Under the pieces are notes generated by a model. That model was not told where the DNA came from, did not search any database, and saw nothing but the letters and a program-made list of their open reading frames with translations. A program made the position numbers and the translations under genes. DNA of 64,000 nucleotides from the NCBI GenBank assembly GCA_033297075.1, contig MU858051.1:620001-684000 (forward strand), written 5' to 3'. The DNA is from Rhypophila decipiens. Its lineage: Eukaryota > Ascomycota > Sordariomycetes > Sordariales > Naviculisporaceae. Below, piece after piece: positions 22,948 through 34,567 of this stretch (positions are counted from its first letter, which is position 1; each line of letters starts with the position of its first letter).

Positions 22948-23587
22948 CTTTGCTGTGTGTGTAATTCCTCACAGTATGCGAAAAAGAAGGTAAAAAACAA
23001 GGGAATGAAGAAGACAAGCACGGAAAAGAGCGAGGGTATTCCGTGATACGGAAATAACGGCAGTGGAACAGCTCCTTCCGCAAGAAAAGTTCACGGCTGG
23101 TTTCCAATCGCGAAACTTGGGATGAACTGACAGACACCGCGAAATATTTTAAAGTGGGTCTCGCCGAGAACCGCTAAAACCGCTGCTGCCATCCCATGCA
23201 TGCAGCCGCATCGGGTGTGGACGGGATTTACAACCCTGTCAGATCTCAACCTCATCCTCTGCTCCTCCTCAGCTTCACGGAATCACCACAGTTCCGTTTT
23301 AAACACTACGGATAAGAATCAAGCATTCACCGAATTGCCTGTGTTTTTATGACTCCATTACCTCCGTAACTCCATATCCCATCCATTCAAGCCGTTGTTT
23401 CAAGATACACTACGAGTCCCATCTAACTATAGAAACAAAACACCAACAAAACAAAACCGCACTCTCCACTAACTGATAATAGCTTCGATACAAGGGGTAT
23501 CATTCTTCTCCAAAACCATACCGAGCAATCTTTCTTGGAGCATATCATGACAAAGATGATGAAAAGAAATGAATCGCGCCAAGCAGC
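22948..23587. other. 5' flank of MEF1 and 3' flank of the aspartic protease
   Basis: 640 bases upstream of MEF1 and downstream of the protease, both on the minus strand. No coding frame or RNA gene of interest. Confidence 0.3.
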
Positions 23588-25195
23588 TCAAAAAAGTACC
23601 AGAAACACGCCCGACCCAACCATGATCATCATGGTCGACAGTCCCAAGATGCACAGCTGCGGGACTCCAAACGCCTCTGGCATCCCGGATGCCGCATTCT
23701 TGTTCCGAGATCCAGCAGCACTATCCGTGAAACCTGGGCTCGCCGAATAAGCGGGGCTTGTCACGGCCGGCGGTATGGTGGCTTGCGCTTGATTTGGTAC
23801 GGGCGTGGCAGAGGGTATTTCCGCGCTGGCGCTGGGGAAGGGCACAATATTGCTTTCGGTCGAGTTGAAGTCGGTTGGCGCAATGCCAATCTGGTTGTTG
23901 ATCAAGTCGTACACAACATAGGCCGATCGAAGAAAAGTGTCGCCGAGGAGATACGGCGCCTGCGTGAAGTTCTGGATTCCAAACTTACAGGCGTCCTGGT
24001 TCTTATACTTGCCGCTAGTAAATACCGGAGGCCCATCTGTCGTGAGGTCAAGCACCAACTCGTCCATTGACACGTTGATTTTAGGACCGGATGGGCCCGC
24101 GAACCCGAATGTCAAGATTCCTTTGCTGGCTGCCAGGCTGCAAGGAAGAATTGCCATCTGAAAGTCACGCGAGTATATCGCGCCAACCTCCTTCCAAACC
24201 TGCATAGCAATATCCGTGGGAAGATACGAGAGCGTCGTTCCAGTGTCAAGCACCGTTGGGATAGGGAAAGAAGTCGAAGTCAGTGCATCGCTGCCGCTCG
24301 GGCTCGACGCTTCTAACGAGGTCAGGGCTACCTTGAAGGATGTGTAGAACCGCTGAGTTGGGTATACATCAATTCTTGCCAGATCACCGTGGTATTTCTT
24401 CGTGTCGATGCCTCCAAAGAGGATGCTGCCGGAGCTTGCGTCTATCATGCTTGTGAGCCCCTAACTTGTTGCACTGGAAGAGAAGCCAGCTTACCTAGGT
24501 CATTCAGCCATATACTGTACGCGACAGTGTTTATCAAGCCTTCATTGACCATGGTGACGGGCAGATTGGGATAAGCGGACGAAGCCGACCCTGTGTCACC
24601 GACAATCGCCTCGTTCAATGCGTACCCAACACCAACTAGGCCGTACCCGATGTCTGTCTGGTTACCAAGCCCCATGGTCATATTCTGGACAGTTGCGCCG
24701 CCAATATCGAAGACATCTGTGAAATAGTCACCTTTGGCAGAGCTGCCGTCGAGGTACGAGATATCGAATAAATCTGGACCAGTTATCCTAAAGGTGTCCG
24801 AATCACTTGGGGTGACTTGCCACGAATTAGGAAACCGATTAGATTTGAGAGACACAACTTGGTTTGGACTCACAACTTCCGAATGTACATCCGCCGCTTT
24901 TCCGACAAACCTGTGCTGTGGATTCCGGGACCCAGATATCGCTGCTGCCGGTATCCAACTGCAACGTCAGATCCTGCGGCGGCGTGCCCAATGTGCAACT
25001 GGCAAAATATCCTCCTCTCATCTCCTCGTTGGAGACAGCTTCCTCGTACGTTGAGGCACGCTTTCCAAGCCGCTTCGCTTCTGGAGGTGGTGGTTTCTTT
25101 TGGATATCCCATTGAACGACGCCATTGCCAGCATTCGCACCTTCAACCAGTCCCGCGGCCAGTGACCCAACCGCGAGCGCAAACGACACCTTCAT
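23588..25195 (-). CDS. GPI-anchored yapsin-like aspartic endopeptidase
   Basis: Three-exon model: 25195-24874, 24815-24495, 24441-23588, giving 498 residues. The start at 25195 was chosen because it opens directly into a signal peptide (MKVSFALAVGSLAAGLVEGA); an upstream in-frame ATG at 25258 would bury it. A Lys-Arg pair at 45-46 is a probable kexin site that would release the propeptide. Catalytic aspartates are Asp81 in DTGSSDIW and Asp280 in DTGTTLSYLP. A Ser/Pro/Ala-rich linker and a hydrophobic C-terminal tail (LCILGLSTMMIMVGSGVFLV) suggest a GPI anchor. The second splice joins IWLND to DASSGSILFGG, as in related enzymes. Pepsin-family proteases of this kind (yapsins, OpsB) cleave proteins at the cell surface or wall. 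Exact orthologue not settled. Confidence 0.88.
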
Positions 25196-26403
25196 AACTC
25201 TCGGCTGACTTCGAACGCTGTCCGCGTCCCCGGGTCGAAAGGCCTTGGAATCAAGCACCAGCGATTTGAAGAAGAAATCAGGTAGAAGTGATATCCACAG
25301 ATGGTAATGGCGGTTTAGGAAACTGATGTGGTAAGTGAAGTTTCGTTCAAGTAGAGGAGGGATCCTGGAGGCGAACTTGTTGTCGCAAGCAAGACGTCAC
25401 CTCTCTCGCGTTCGTGGTGTAGCTACAAGGATAGCACTGCGAGGAAGAATATGTCACCAAGTCGTATAAGACCGACCAAGATACGCCGAAAAGGGTTTCT
25501 TGAAGAAGAAAAGCTGAAATAAAGCTTGGGTCCAAATAGAAAAATTACCAATGGCAATAATAGAAGATTTGTCAAGACCAAAAGTGAAGATGTGATGACA
25601 ATGCGGAATGTTTTGGATGGAAGACGACTGAGAGGACGAAAAGCAGAACGGATGAAAGAACAAAACAAGTGAGCCGTTGAAAAAGAAGGAGAAGGGGTCT
25701 CTGCAGCCGGTGCAACGGTCGCTCCTTCTTTCCATCATGGAGTTAGCTGCAACATACACAAAGACCGTAGCACACCTGCCCACTCCCTCCCGCCAGACCG
25801 GGAATATGAAAGTTCCGCTTCCAAGTATAAGTCTCCGGGGCCCTTTAACGGCGTTGACCGGAGCTTCGGGTACCAGGTCTTTTCCGTGACTGCATAGGTA
25901 TTCGGACTTGCTGCGTCGCTTCTCGCCGTTCCTAGCCTGCACTACTCGGTAGCTGCTGCGCTGAGTCTCAATGATGTCATATATAATATCTCTTTTTTTG
26001 CTGAGTTACAACATCACATCTTGCGAGCAGTCGTCCGACTCGTCCAGGGTCGCTTATATGAGGCTCATATTGGAGGTGAGACAATAGATGTGGGAAAAGG
26101 AGAAGAAACCATCTGAAAGCAGCGATCCAGCTGTATTTGGGATGCGATTGAAAGAATCGATGTCCAGCTTAAAATATTTATTCAGTCTCGCACACGGGTA
26201 TTTCATTCAAGATGAAGTTGCTTTCATCTGCTTTCTCTGGTCCGGTCGGAGCTTCTCACACCACCACACATGCACATGCACCCAAGATCGACCTGCATTC
26301 CGATCGTTGCTGCCGGAACCAAGTTGTCGGGTCCCTTCCAAATTCCACAATCGCCCAAAAGTTCATTTCCCATCTTCACTCAATCGTATTACTGTTTCCT
26401 TCC
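25196..26403. other. 1.2-kb region between protease and aminotransferase genes
   Basis: Both flanking genes are on the minus strand, so this is the 5' flank of the protease and 3' flank of the aminotransferase. A 162-residue minus-strand frame at 25454-25942 has no recognisable domain and poor composition; I do not support it as a gene. Confidence 0.3.
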
Positions 26404-27686
26404 TCACAACAAAAACTGCTCAACATACGCACCCATCTTCTCCAGCCCCTCTCTCAAAACCTCGGTATGACAAACATACCCAATCCTAACCGTCCCTTCA
26501 AAATCCTCCCCCTTGCCAAAGCAAACACTCCCAGGCATGACGAGCACTTTAGTCTCTTCCAGTAAATCCACCACAAACTCACCATCCTTCACCGGCTCTC
26601 TCTTTCCGTCCTTGCCTTTCCCTGTGAATTTAATCAGGGCCGTCGTGCCGGCGGTAGGTCTGACCCAGCTGCATACTTGGCTATACTTGTCGACAAACTC
26701 GGCCAACAGGCCCAGATTCGTTTTTGCGAGCTCGAGATTCCGCTTCATCAAAGAAGCCAAGACCTCTTTCGACAATGCATAGCTCGCTACCTGGTCATCA
26801 AGCTGTGACACGCTGATGGTGGTGTAATCCCTCGCGGAGGAGACGGCCTTGATAAGTGACGAATCTCGGGAAGCGACCCATCCGACGCGAATTCCTGCCA
26901 GGGCAAAGGCCTTGGACATGGAGCCTGTTGCTACGGTCTTGTTGTAACCAAAGGTGAGGATTGATGGCGGCGCCTCTTGGTCTGCTGGGAGGGAGTGATA
27001 TAGTGGGCTGTATACTTCGTCTGAGAGGATGGTGATATCTCTGGATCTGGCGAATTCGACCATGTCGGAGAGGACGGATTTAGGGGTTGTACTGCCCGTT
27101 GGATTGTTTGGGTTGTTGATTATGATGAGCTATGTGAGAAGTGAAACGTGAGCATATAGGTTTTGACTGGTGAAGATGAGTGAGGGCATACCTTGGTATT
27201 GGGCTTCACCAGACCTTCCAGTTCACTAATATCCGGGATGTACCCATTTTCTTCCTTCAACTTCCAGAGCGAAACTTCTGCCCCGAGGCTCTTGGGCACA
27301 TCATAGAGCTGCTGATAGGTTGGGTAGACACAGATCACATGGTCTCCGGGTCCGATGAGCGTATAGATGAGGAGGAAGTTGGCCGAGATGGCGCCCTGGG
27401 TGATGATCACATTCTCGGGAGGAAAGGACCTTGTTTCTGTGAGAGATGCCCCACGGTCTAGTAACGAGGCAACGCGCTCACGCAGGGCTTTGGATCCGGG
27501 TATGGCTCCGTAGGTGAGTTTCTTGGACGTGTCCAGAGGCCCGGGGGCCGTTTTGTCCCGGGACAGGTCTACCAGCTCATCGATGGACACGGAGGCTGCG
27601 CAGGTTTCGGCGATATTGATCACACCTGGTGTTACCTCGTAGCGGTCCATCCATTGCTCTACTTCGAAGGGTTCGATCTTGACCAT
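26404..27686 (-). CDS. PLP-dependent aminotransferase, class I/II
   Basis: Two-exon model, 27686-27192 and 27129-26404, giving 406 residues. The junction rebuilds the conserved LVKPNTKLIIINNPNNPTG segment. Fold-type I features: TYGAIPGSKALRERVASLL near residue 80, YPTYQQLYDVPKSLGAEV, the NNPNNPTG motif at 170-177, SDEVYSPLY at 201-209, and the Schiff-base lysine K238 in TGSMSKAFALAGIRVGW. The final RIGY block carries the carboxylate-binding arginine. The family transfers amino groups between amino acids and keto acids; related fungal and bacterial members include capreomycidine-synthase-like and ACC-synthase-like enzymes, so the substrate is uncertain. No targeting signal is seen. It stands alone, with no biosynthetic neighbours. 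Confidence 0.85.
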
Positions 27687-28837
27687 TTTGGCGGTTATAT
27701 CTCTCTGTGTTTTTGAAGATGATATGATTAGCTGAAAAAGTTGTATTGCGTAGGTTCTCCTTGTAGTAGATGATATATAATCGCTATTTATATACGGGAG
27801 GAATGATAAGCAGTAGTCTATGGAGTCTCGCTAGCATGTCTCTCGAAAGGCGCAATGAGGAGTTCGTTGATTGACATCCTCGATTGTCATGTCCGAAATG
27901 GGCAACATTGTTCGTGAACTTAGATGACATGGGAGATATGCCCGCCGGATGAAATACATAACTCTTTCATCTCTCATCTTAGATAACAAGTCTGCATCTC
28001 GGGATTGAAGCACGCCGAGTGTTGAGCTCCTCTTGGCTGCTTCCTTCATTGATCCCGTGTTGTTACCTCAGTGATGTCCAACTCCACTCACAGCCCCCAA
28101 ACTTTGAGGGGAAGTCGCCTGGACGCAACCACATGATAGCGATTGGAGAAATAACACACAGTGCGGCTCCGATCGGGAAAGCCATTTGTTACGCAATACG
28201 TAATGCTGTGCACTGTATCCGTACACGTCCTTTACACCGGTTACCTGGTAAAGGTAGCCGAACCAATGAACGTTGGAGAATGACCGCACGATCAGGCAGT
28301 TTGAATCCTCGGTCCCAGGGGCCGATACAGCGACACAGCTGCTCCACAACAGAGCATCATCGTCACCGTGGAGCGGAGACAACAGCTGGACCTGCGGCCG
28401 TTGAGGTTTCTTCCATCTTGCATCATCGCTCTCCCCAGGACTGCGTTTCAACCCGGAACGATAAACTTCTGACCATTTAGATCCATTGATCTTTAACCCG
28501 TACACATTCTAGTAGCATTGTTGTTCATTCTGCAGTCGACTGTGGCGTTTGAGATTCGTGTCCCACGCCAGCGGCGACCTAGGTCCAGGCCTCTATCGCT
28601 ATCGGTTACGTACCATACATGCGGATAATTGGAGCTCTCCAATCCCGCACCCAAGCCGATTCACTACCAAGATCGTTGCGCCACCAACTGCCTGCCTGTG
28701 CCTTGTTCCAAGTCGCCGATCCCATCAAGCTAGACCATCAACACCATCCAGGAACCGTTAACCGTCGATTGTAACTCATCCTCAAAGACGACAGCTACCA
28801 TCAAATAACCGACGTCGACCTGGTCTACCCAGCGACC
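27687..28837. promoter_or_regulatory. divergent intergenic region, aminotransferase and ABC transporter
   Basis: About 1.15 kb holding the promoters of two divergent genes. A 145-153 codon frame exists on each strand around 28019-28505, mirrored and without motifs; I do not support either. Confidence 0.3.
27785..27794 (-). promoter_or_regulatory. TATA-box-like element upstream of the aminotransferase gene
   Basis: On the minus strand the sequence reads TATATAAATAG about 100 bases before the aminotransferase start codon, matching the TATAWAWR consensus and the expected distance. Confidence 0.35.
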
Positions 28838-31800
28838 ATGGTATTAACGACAATACCCCGCGCGCTGGCCGTGGCCGCCTTGTCCTTGTCCTGTGCCGCA
28901 TCAGCATACAGAAACTCGTCTTCTGTTGAGCTGTTAAAATCACAACGAGATCTGTTTGGCGATCGTCCTGATAAATGTCCTCCATGGTATGTTGATATCC
29001 GTCAACGCCCCCGTCACTCGTCGCAGCTCACAACCAGGTTCGCTAACCTTCATGACCCTCGTTCAGCTTCAACTGCAACGTCGACCCATGGAAATGCAGC
29101 CAGTACGGAGAATGCAACAAGTTCACTGGAAAATGCATATGTCCTGCTGGCTTTGGTGGCGATGACTGTCTAGAACCATGTACGGAGCTTCTGCCACTCA
29201 CTCGTGCCAAACCCATGTTCCGTGATGATTGACCATCTCTCAACAGTGTGCGGTTCGCTGGCCGACGGCGACAATCGACCGATTCGAGAAGGAAAAGAGT
29301 GCGAATGCAAAGAAGGATGGAAGGGCATAAACTGCAATGTATGCACCGACGACAGGGCATGCGATGCCCTCATGGAGACGGGTGACGGCGGAGTATGCTA
29401 TACCGGCGGCGAAATGGTCAAGCAAAACTACCAGATGTGTGAGGTCACCAACAGGGCGATTCGTGACATGCTCGAGACAAAGGTCCCCCAGGTGACCTTT
29501 ACATGCGAGAAACAGACTGGCGAATGCTCATTTCAGTGTAAGCTCCAAACTCGCTGTCCATGTCATGATCTGGTTCAACTAACAACGTCAAGTCTGGGTT
29601 GACCAGCGCGAATCTTTCATGTGCCACCTCGAAGAGTGCCAGTCCAGCGCCGACTACGATCCTTCCTCAAACAAGAACTCGACCTCGTACAAGTGCGACA
29701 AAGTTGAATGCGAGTGTGTGCCGGATCGAATGCTATGCGGAGAAGAAGGCTCAATCGATCTTACCGAATTCTTCATCTACGAGATTGTTGGTCCCGCCAC
29801 TTTCGAGTGTACCCAGCTGCCGGGACAAGGAAAGAAATGCGCCTTCAAGGAACCCGGCCTGGACAACATGGTCAACAATGTCTTTGGCGACGCCAGCATT
29901 CTCCTCACCTGTGATGCTGGCGAGTGTCTGTACCATACCGAAGTGCCTGGATACGCACCACACGTGCCCAAGATCAACACGCCCCTCATTGCTGGAGCCA
30001 TTGCGGCCTGTGGTCTCTTCCTTGCTGCCGCCATTTCTGGGACCTGGTATTTGTCCAGAAGGAAATTCAGATATGGCGCAATCAGTCTGGACGACTCGGA
30101 CGATGAGGCCATTAAGCTCATGGCCGATCATAAACCTGCGTCGCTTTACTTTGAGAACGTATGCTATGACCTGAATGGGAAGCAGATCTTGACCAACCTG
30201 CAAGGCATGGCACGCCCAGGAGAAGTCACGGCTATCATGGGAGCCTCCGGAGCTGGAAAGACGACCTTTTTGGATATCTTGGCTCGCAAGAATAAGCGAG
30301 GTCGGGTCACAGGAGACTTCTATGTGAATGGCGAAAAGGTGGACGACGTTGCGTACAAGAATGCTGTTGGATTCGTTGACCAGGAAGACACCATGCTGCC
30401 CACTTTGACGGTTCACGAAACAATTCTTACGAGCGCCCTGCTCCGACTTCCTAGGGACATGGGACGGGCAGCCAAGGAACAGAGAGTTATCGAGGTTGAG
30501 AAGCAGCTTGGCATCCACCATATCCGTGACTCGTTGATTGGATCTGAAGAGGGTAAAGGACGCGGTATTTCCGGAGGAGAGAAGCGTCGGGTCGGTATTG
30601 CCTGCGAGTTGGTCACCAGTCCATCGATCCTTTTCCTCGACGAGCCGACCAGCGGTCTCGACGCGTACAATGCTTACAACGTCATTGAGTGCCTTGTAAC
30701 TCTGGCTAAGACGTACAAGCGAACGGTCATCTTCACAATCCACCAGCCGAGATCCAATATTGTCGCCCTCTTCGATCGCCTGATTCTTCTTGCCCAGGGC
30801 AAGACTGTGTACTCGGGTCCTCTTCATCAGTGCCAGGACTATTTCGATCACATTGGATATAGCTGCCCTCCTGGATTCAACATCGCCGATTATCTAGTCG
30901 ACTTGACAATGCATGCCGGCTCCATGACATCTTTCGACGACGGAACGGTCTCGGTTGATGCATCGAGCCTTGGTCCGAGCAGTACGAGGGCTGTGAAATC
31001 GATCGCCAGCGTTTCGGGCAGCGTCGGCGACGACAGCCTCGTCGAATCCTCTTCATCACGTCCGAGAGGCATGCGCCGAGACTCGATCAGACGTCGGCAG
31101 GAACGTGAGCTGTTTACCAGACGCAGGAACACTGTAGACACTGCCGCCTCGTCTGACGCCGGAGATGAGATTGGGGCCTATAAGCTCCGGAAACAAGCAC
31201 CAGGGACTGCACCACCTGTCACCGAAGATCTCGATGACCTACCTCCACCCGCTTACCCTGCCAGCGATCTTGACGAATTGGTTCGTTCATTCGCCGACTC
31301 TGACATCGCTACCAGCATCCATGACGAAATCCAGCAAGCTGTTACCGCAGCCACGACCGTGAACGGCCAAAACTCCAACGGCTACACACCCGAGGGCCCA
31401 AATATCAACCTGGGAACAATGGGCAAGGGTTACGCCCGTGTTGGATACACGCGGCAGTTCATCATTCTCTCCCAGCGCACATGGAGGAACCTCTACCGCA
31501 ATCCCATGTTGATGCTTACCCACTACGCCATCGCCATTCTCCTCGCAGTCTTTGCCGGCTACTTGTTCTATGGCATGACGCTTGACATTGCCGGCTTCCA
31601 AAACAGACTCGGTCTTTTCTTCTTCATCCTCGCCCTGTTTGGTTTCTCCACCTTGACGAGCTTGGGCGTCTTTTCTCAGGAAAGACTCTTGTTCGTCCGC
31701 GAGCGAGCGAACGGATACTACTCACCCATCACCTATTTTGCCGCCAAGGTTATTTTCGATATCGTTCCGCTCCGTATCATCCCGCCTATCCTGCTAGGCG

Positions 31801-32276
31801 CCATCGTCTACCCCATGACAGGCCTTGTGGCCGAGCCATCCAAGTTCTTTGTCTTTATCCTGGTCCTGGTCCTCTTCAACCTGGCCGCGGCAGCCATCTG
31901 CTTGTTTATCGGCATTGTGTGCAAGGACCACGGCGTGGCTAACCTGATTGGCAGCTTGGTGATGCTCTTCAGCTTGTTGTTTGCCGGTCTGCTGCTCAAC
32001 CACAATGCCATCCCAGCTGGGGCGCTCTGGCTGCAGTGGCTGTCCATCTTCCATTATGGATTCGAGGCCCTGATTGTAAATGAGGTCACGCAGTTGACCT
32101 TGGTGGATCGGAAGCATGGCATCGATATCACGGTTCCTGGGGCTGCTATCTTGAGTGCCTTTGGGTTTGATAACATGGCCATGTGGTGGGATATTGTCAA
32201 TCTCGGCATTTTCGGGGTGTCGTTTATTATCCTTGCGTATGGAGCTATGCATATCCTGCTTGTTGAGAAGAGGTGA
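28838..32276 (+). CDS. Adp1-like ABCG transporter with EGF-like ectodomain
   Basis: Four-exon model: 28838-28986, 29067-29179, 29247-29537, 29593-32276, giving 1078 residues (yeast Adp1 has 1049). A signal peptide ([20 protein letters not shown]) leads a Cys-rich extracellular region with EGF-like spacing ([36 protein letters not shown]) that is rebuilt correctly across two splices. A first membrane segment (about 317-341) is followed by the ABC domain: Walker A GASGAGKT at 401-408, signature ISGGEKRR at about 510, Walker [13 protein letters not shown] at about 531, and the switch His in FTIHQPR. A Ser/Arg-rich acidic linker precedes six C-terminal membrane segments. The reverse (NBD-TMD) order is that of ABCG half transporters. 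The substrate of this eukaryotic group is unknown. Confidence 0.9.
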
Positions 32277-33117
32277 GGTGATTTAGTTGGGTTGGAAATG
32301 GGGTTTCAGGGTTTGTTTGAATGGCACTTGAGGCCGTTTATTATTGGTAAACTTATATGTTATTATGCATTGTTTTCCTTTGGTCTGGTATGGAGTTCAA
32401 GGCGAAGGATTTTTCATCTGTCTCGCTGTTTGTCTGTCAGGGAAGGAGAAAGACTGAGCTGAGGTTCTAGTCGGGGTATGGGTCAGCCGAGGATGAGGAA
32501 GCGTTAAGTGGGAACAAACTTGGGTTAGAAACGTATTTTCTTTTCTCTCTTGTTTGTATACTACCATAGCATCATAAACGTATTTCCTTTGTTTGTTTGT
32601 GCTACTACGGTATTGCTTTTCTTTCCTTTGGTGTCAGGCATATAGGTACCTTGGGCATTAACAATCGGGAGGGTGGTTAGGTAGGTATTCTTCCCTAGTT
32701 TCAAATATAAATCTGGACATTCACACACATGGCGTATAGATGCAAGACTTGACTTTATTATCTCTTTGTCTTGCATGTTTCGAGTGTTTTGTACAGTACA
32801 TTTGGTTTTGCAGATCTTACAAGGCACGCTGCGTCGCTCAGTTACGTGATGGTGTCAGTAAAGAAAACGAAAATGCTTTATAAAATTACAAAGGCTTCTT
32901 CTCCTGGCCCTTTTAAATACATGGCCCATATAGACTCTTACACATGTACATTCCATACAGAAATGACAATCCGGGTACGCTTGGTAGTGGCTGTCTAAAT
33001 GGGAGGGCCTTCTACCATTTCCCTTTCCCGGGTCTTCTACTTGTCATATCCCAGTCCTCGTCCCAGTCTCACTCAGCTGTTCATTTACAGGCTGAATCCG
33101 ACACCCGTTGCCCTTCC
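32277..33117. other. convergent intergenic region, no gene seen
   Basis: 840 bases of 3' flank between the ABC transporter and the mS26-like gene. T-rich, with short random frames only. Confidence 0.35.
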
Positions 33118-34059
33118 TTACAACTTGCCACCAGTCAACGCCTCAGCAACAGCCTTCTGCCTCAACACCGTCCTGTTGGAATCCTTCCTTCTGATATCAG
33201 CAACATTGTAGTGGACATTGGCAGCCTCCGCGGCGAGGGTAGGCGGCTCGCCGTGCAGGTTCCAGATGCTCTCGGCGGCTTCCCGCTGGTTCTCGCCAAA
33301 GACGGAATGGATCCTCGCCTCGAGCTCGTCCTCGTCGACGATGAATTTCCCCGCGGCCATGTACATCTGACAGAGCGCGTCTCTGCGGGCGTCGGCCTTG
33401 ACGGCTTGCTTGGCATCGTGGGCGAGTTTGGCCTTTTCTGCGTCTTCGAAGCGGTTCGGGTCGAGGGGCACTTCTGTGACTAGCACGTGGGCGCCGATGG
33501 ATGAGCTGGTCAGGACTTCGTCTGGACGCTCGGGGCGCGAGGCGGCGGCTTGGTTGTTTCTTGCGCGGGTGAAGGAGCGCCTGCGCTCTTCTTTGTCGTG
33601 GGTTCTTTTTCGGTCCCAGAGGCCTTGGAGACCTTCGGTGAGGGCTTTGCGACGGGTCTCGGCGAGCTCCCAGCGCCGGGCCTCGTGGTCGTTGCGCGGG
33701 CGCTTGCCTGCTACTTGGCGGGCGGTTTTCGGCTTGATGGTCGAAACGTAGGCGGGGGAAACTCGCCGGGGTCTGTTGCCGTCGCGCGAGGTGAAGACTT
33801 GTCGTGGGACCGGGACGTGGCCGCGGATTGGGGGCAGTCTGGGCTCGGAGGACTGTGGTGGCTCGTGAAGCTTGATGTAGTTTGGTGACTCGGGAGGCAC
33901 GGGGACTGGGCCGGAGCTGCTAGAAGTTTCTTGGGTTGCGGTTGAGGTGCTATACCGGGAGATGAGGCTTGTTGCTGGTGATGCTGTTGCGCGCCATGTT
34001 GACGGAGTGGCTGCCCTAAGGGCGGCTTGCACGCCGGCTATCGCTGGCCTGGGAGGCAT
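33118..34059 (-). CDS. mitochondrial ribosomal small-subunit protein mS26 (Pet123-like)
   Basis: Single exon of 313 residues from the ATG at 34059. The frame stays open 103 codons further upstream, but those residues are unlike the rest, and the chosen start opens into a basic, acid-free leader (MPPRPAIAGVQAALRAATPS) suited to mitochondrial import. The middle is strongly basic and helical (ARRWELAETRRKALTEGLQG, then DKEERRRSFTRARNNQAA), matching the long helical mS26/Pet123 family of fungal mitochondrial small subunits. The C-terminus (AAGKFIVDEDELEARIHSVF) is more acidic. No catalytic motif. The identification rests on overall pattern rather than a signature, so it is moderately sure; another mitochondrial ribosomal protein is the main alternative. 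Confidence 0.65.
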   Translation of the reverse strand: MPPRPAIAGVQAALRAATPSTWRATASPATSLISRYSTSTATQETSSSSGPVPVPPESPNYIKLHEPPQSSEPRLPPIRGHVPVPRQVFTSRDGNRPRRVSPAYVSTIKPKTARQVAGKRPRNDHEARRWELAETRRKALTEGLQGLWDRKRTHDKEERRRSFTRARNNQAAASRPERPDEVLTSSSIGAHVLVTEVPLDPNRFEDAEKAKLAHDAKQAVKADARRDALCQMYMAAGKFIVDEDELEARIHSVFGENQREAAESIWNLHGEPPTLAAEAANVHYNVADIRRKDSNRTVLRQKAVAEALTGGKL

Positions 34060-34567
34060 TGTGATCGTGGATTGTTTGCAGATTCTGTATCCCCTTATGC
34101 TGCTTGAAGGGGACAAGAAAGCTGAAAACTTGGAATTCGGGCTGTTGGGATGGGGAAAGAATGGACCACGACGTCGCTGGACTTGATGGTCCGGATTGGA
34201 GATTGGGAAATTCTGCAAGCTCGGACCAGTCTCGTCTCCAGGAGCCAATCGCGCTAAGCTGAGTTCGGCATGGCGGGCCAGCCGCTGTCGCTGAATGTGC
34301 CTCTGTTCACCGCCAAAATTTCTCAGATGCGATTTTGCATGCCCCACCTCGCCGCCAAAAAACTTCATTTCCCGACCTCCTTCAAAAGAGTCCTTGTTCC
34401 TCCTCTACACCACCATTTCCCCCTTTTCTCTCCTCGTACACTCTGTGTACCAACACAGAACGTCGCCAACATATTGAAGAAGCAAGATCGTTGACTGCTT
34501 CTCGCGGGCGAGTTTTTCTCTTCTCTCCTTTCTTTAATTCCATTTTTGTTGGGGACAATCCGTCAAG
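34060..34567. promoter_or_regulatory. divergent promoter region, mS26-like and NOG2
   Basis: About 500 bases between two divergent start codons, both genes serving ribosome function. A pyrimidine-rich tract lies just before the NOG2 start (34500-34540), as often seen before highly expressed fungal genes. No other element recognised. Confidence 0.35.

Noticed and set aside
25454..25942. 162-codon minus-strand frame between the protease and aminotransferase
   Set aside because: Phe/Ser-rich product of a T-rich stretch, no motif, no splice support, lies in the 5' flank of the protease gene.
28019..28505. overlapping 145-153 codon frames on both strands in the aminotransferase/ABC intergenic region
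   Set aside because: Mirror frames with no motif and low-quality composition in a divergent promoter region.
29751..30851. 366-codon minus-strand frame inside the ABC transporter gene
   Set aside because: Overlaps the Walker A to Walker B coding region in antisense; shadow of the sense frame.
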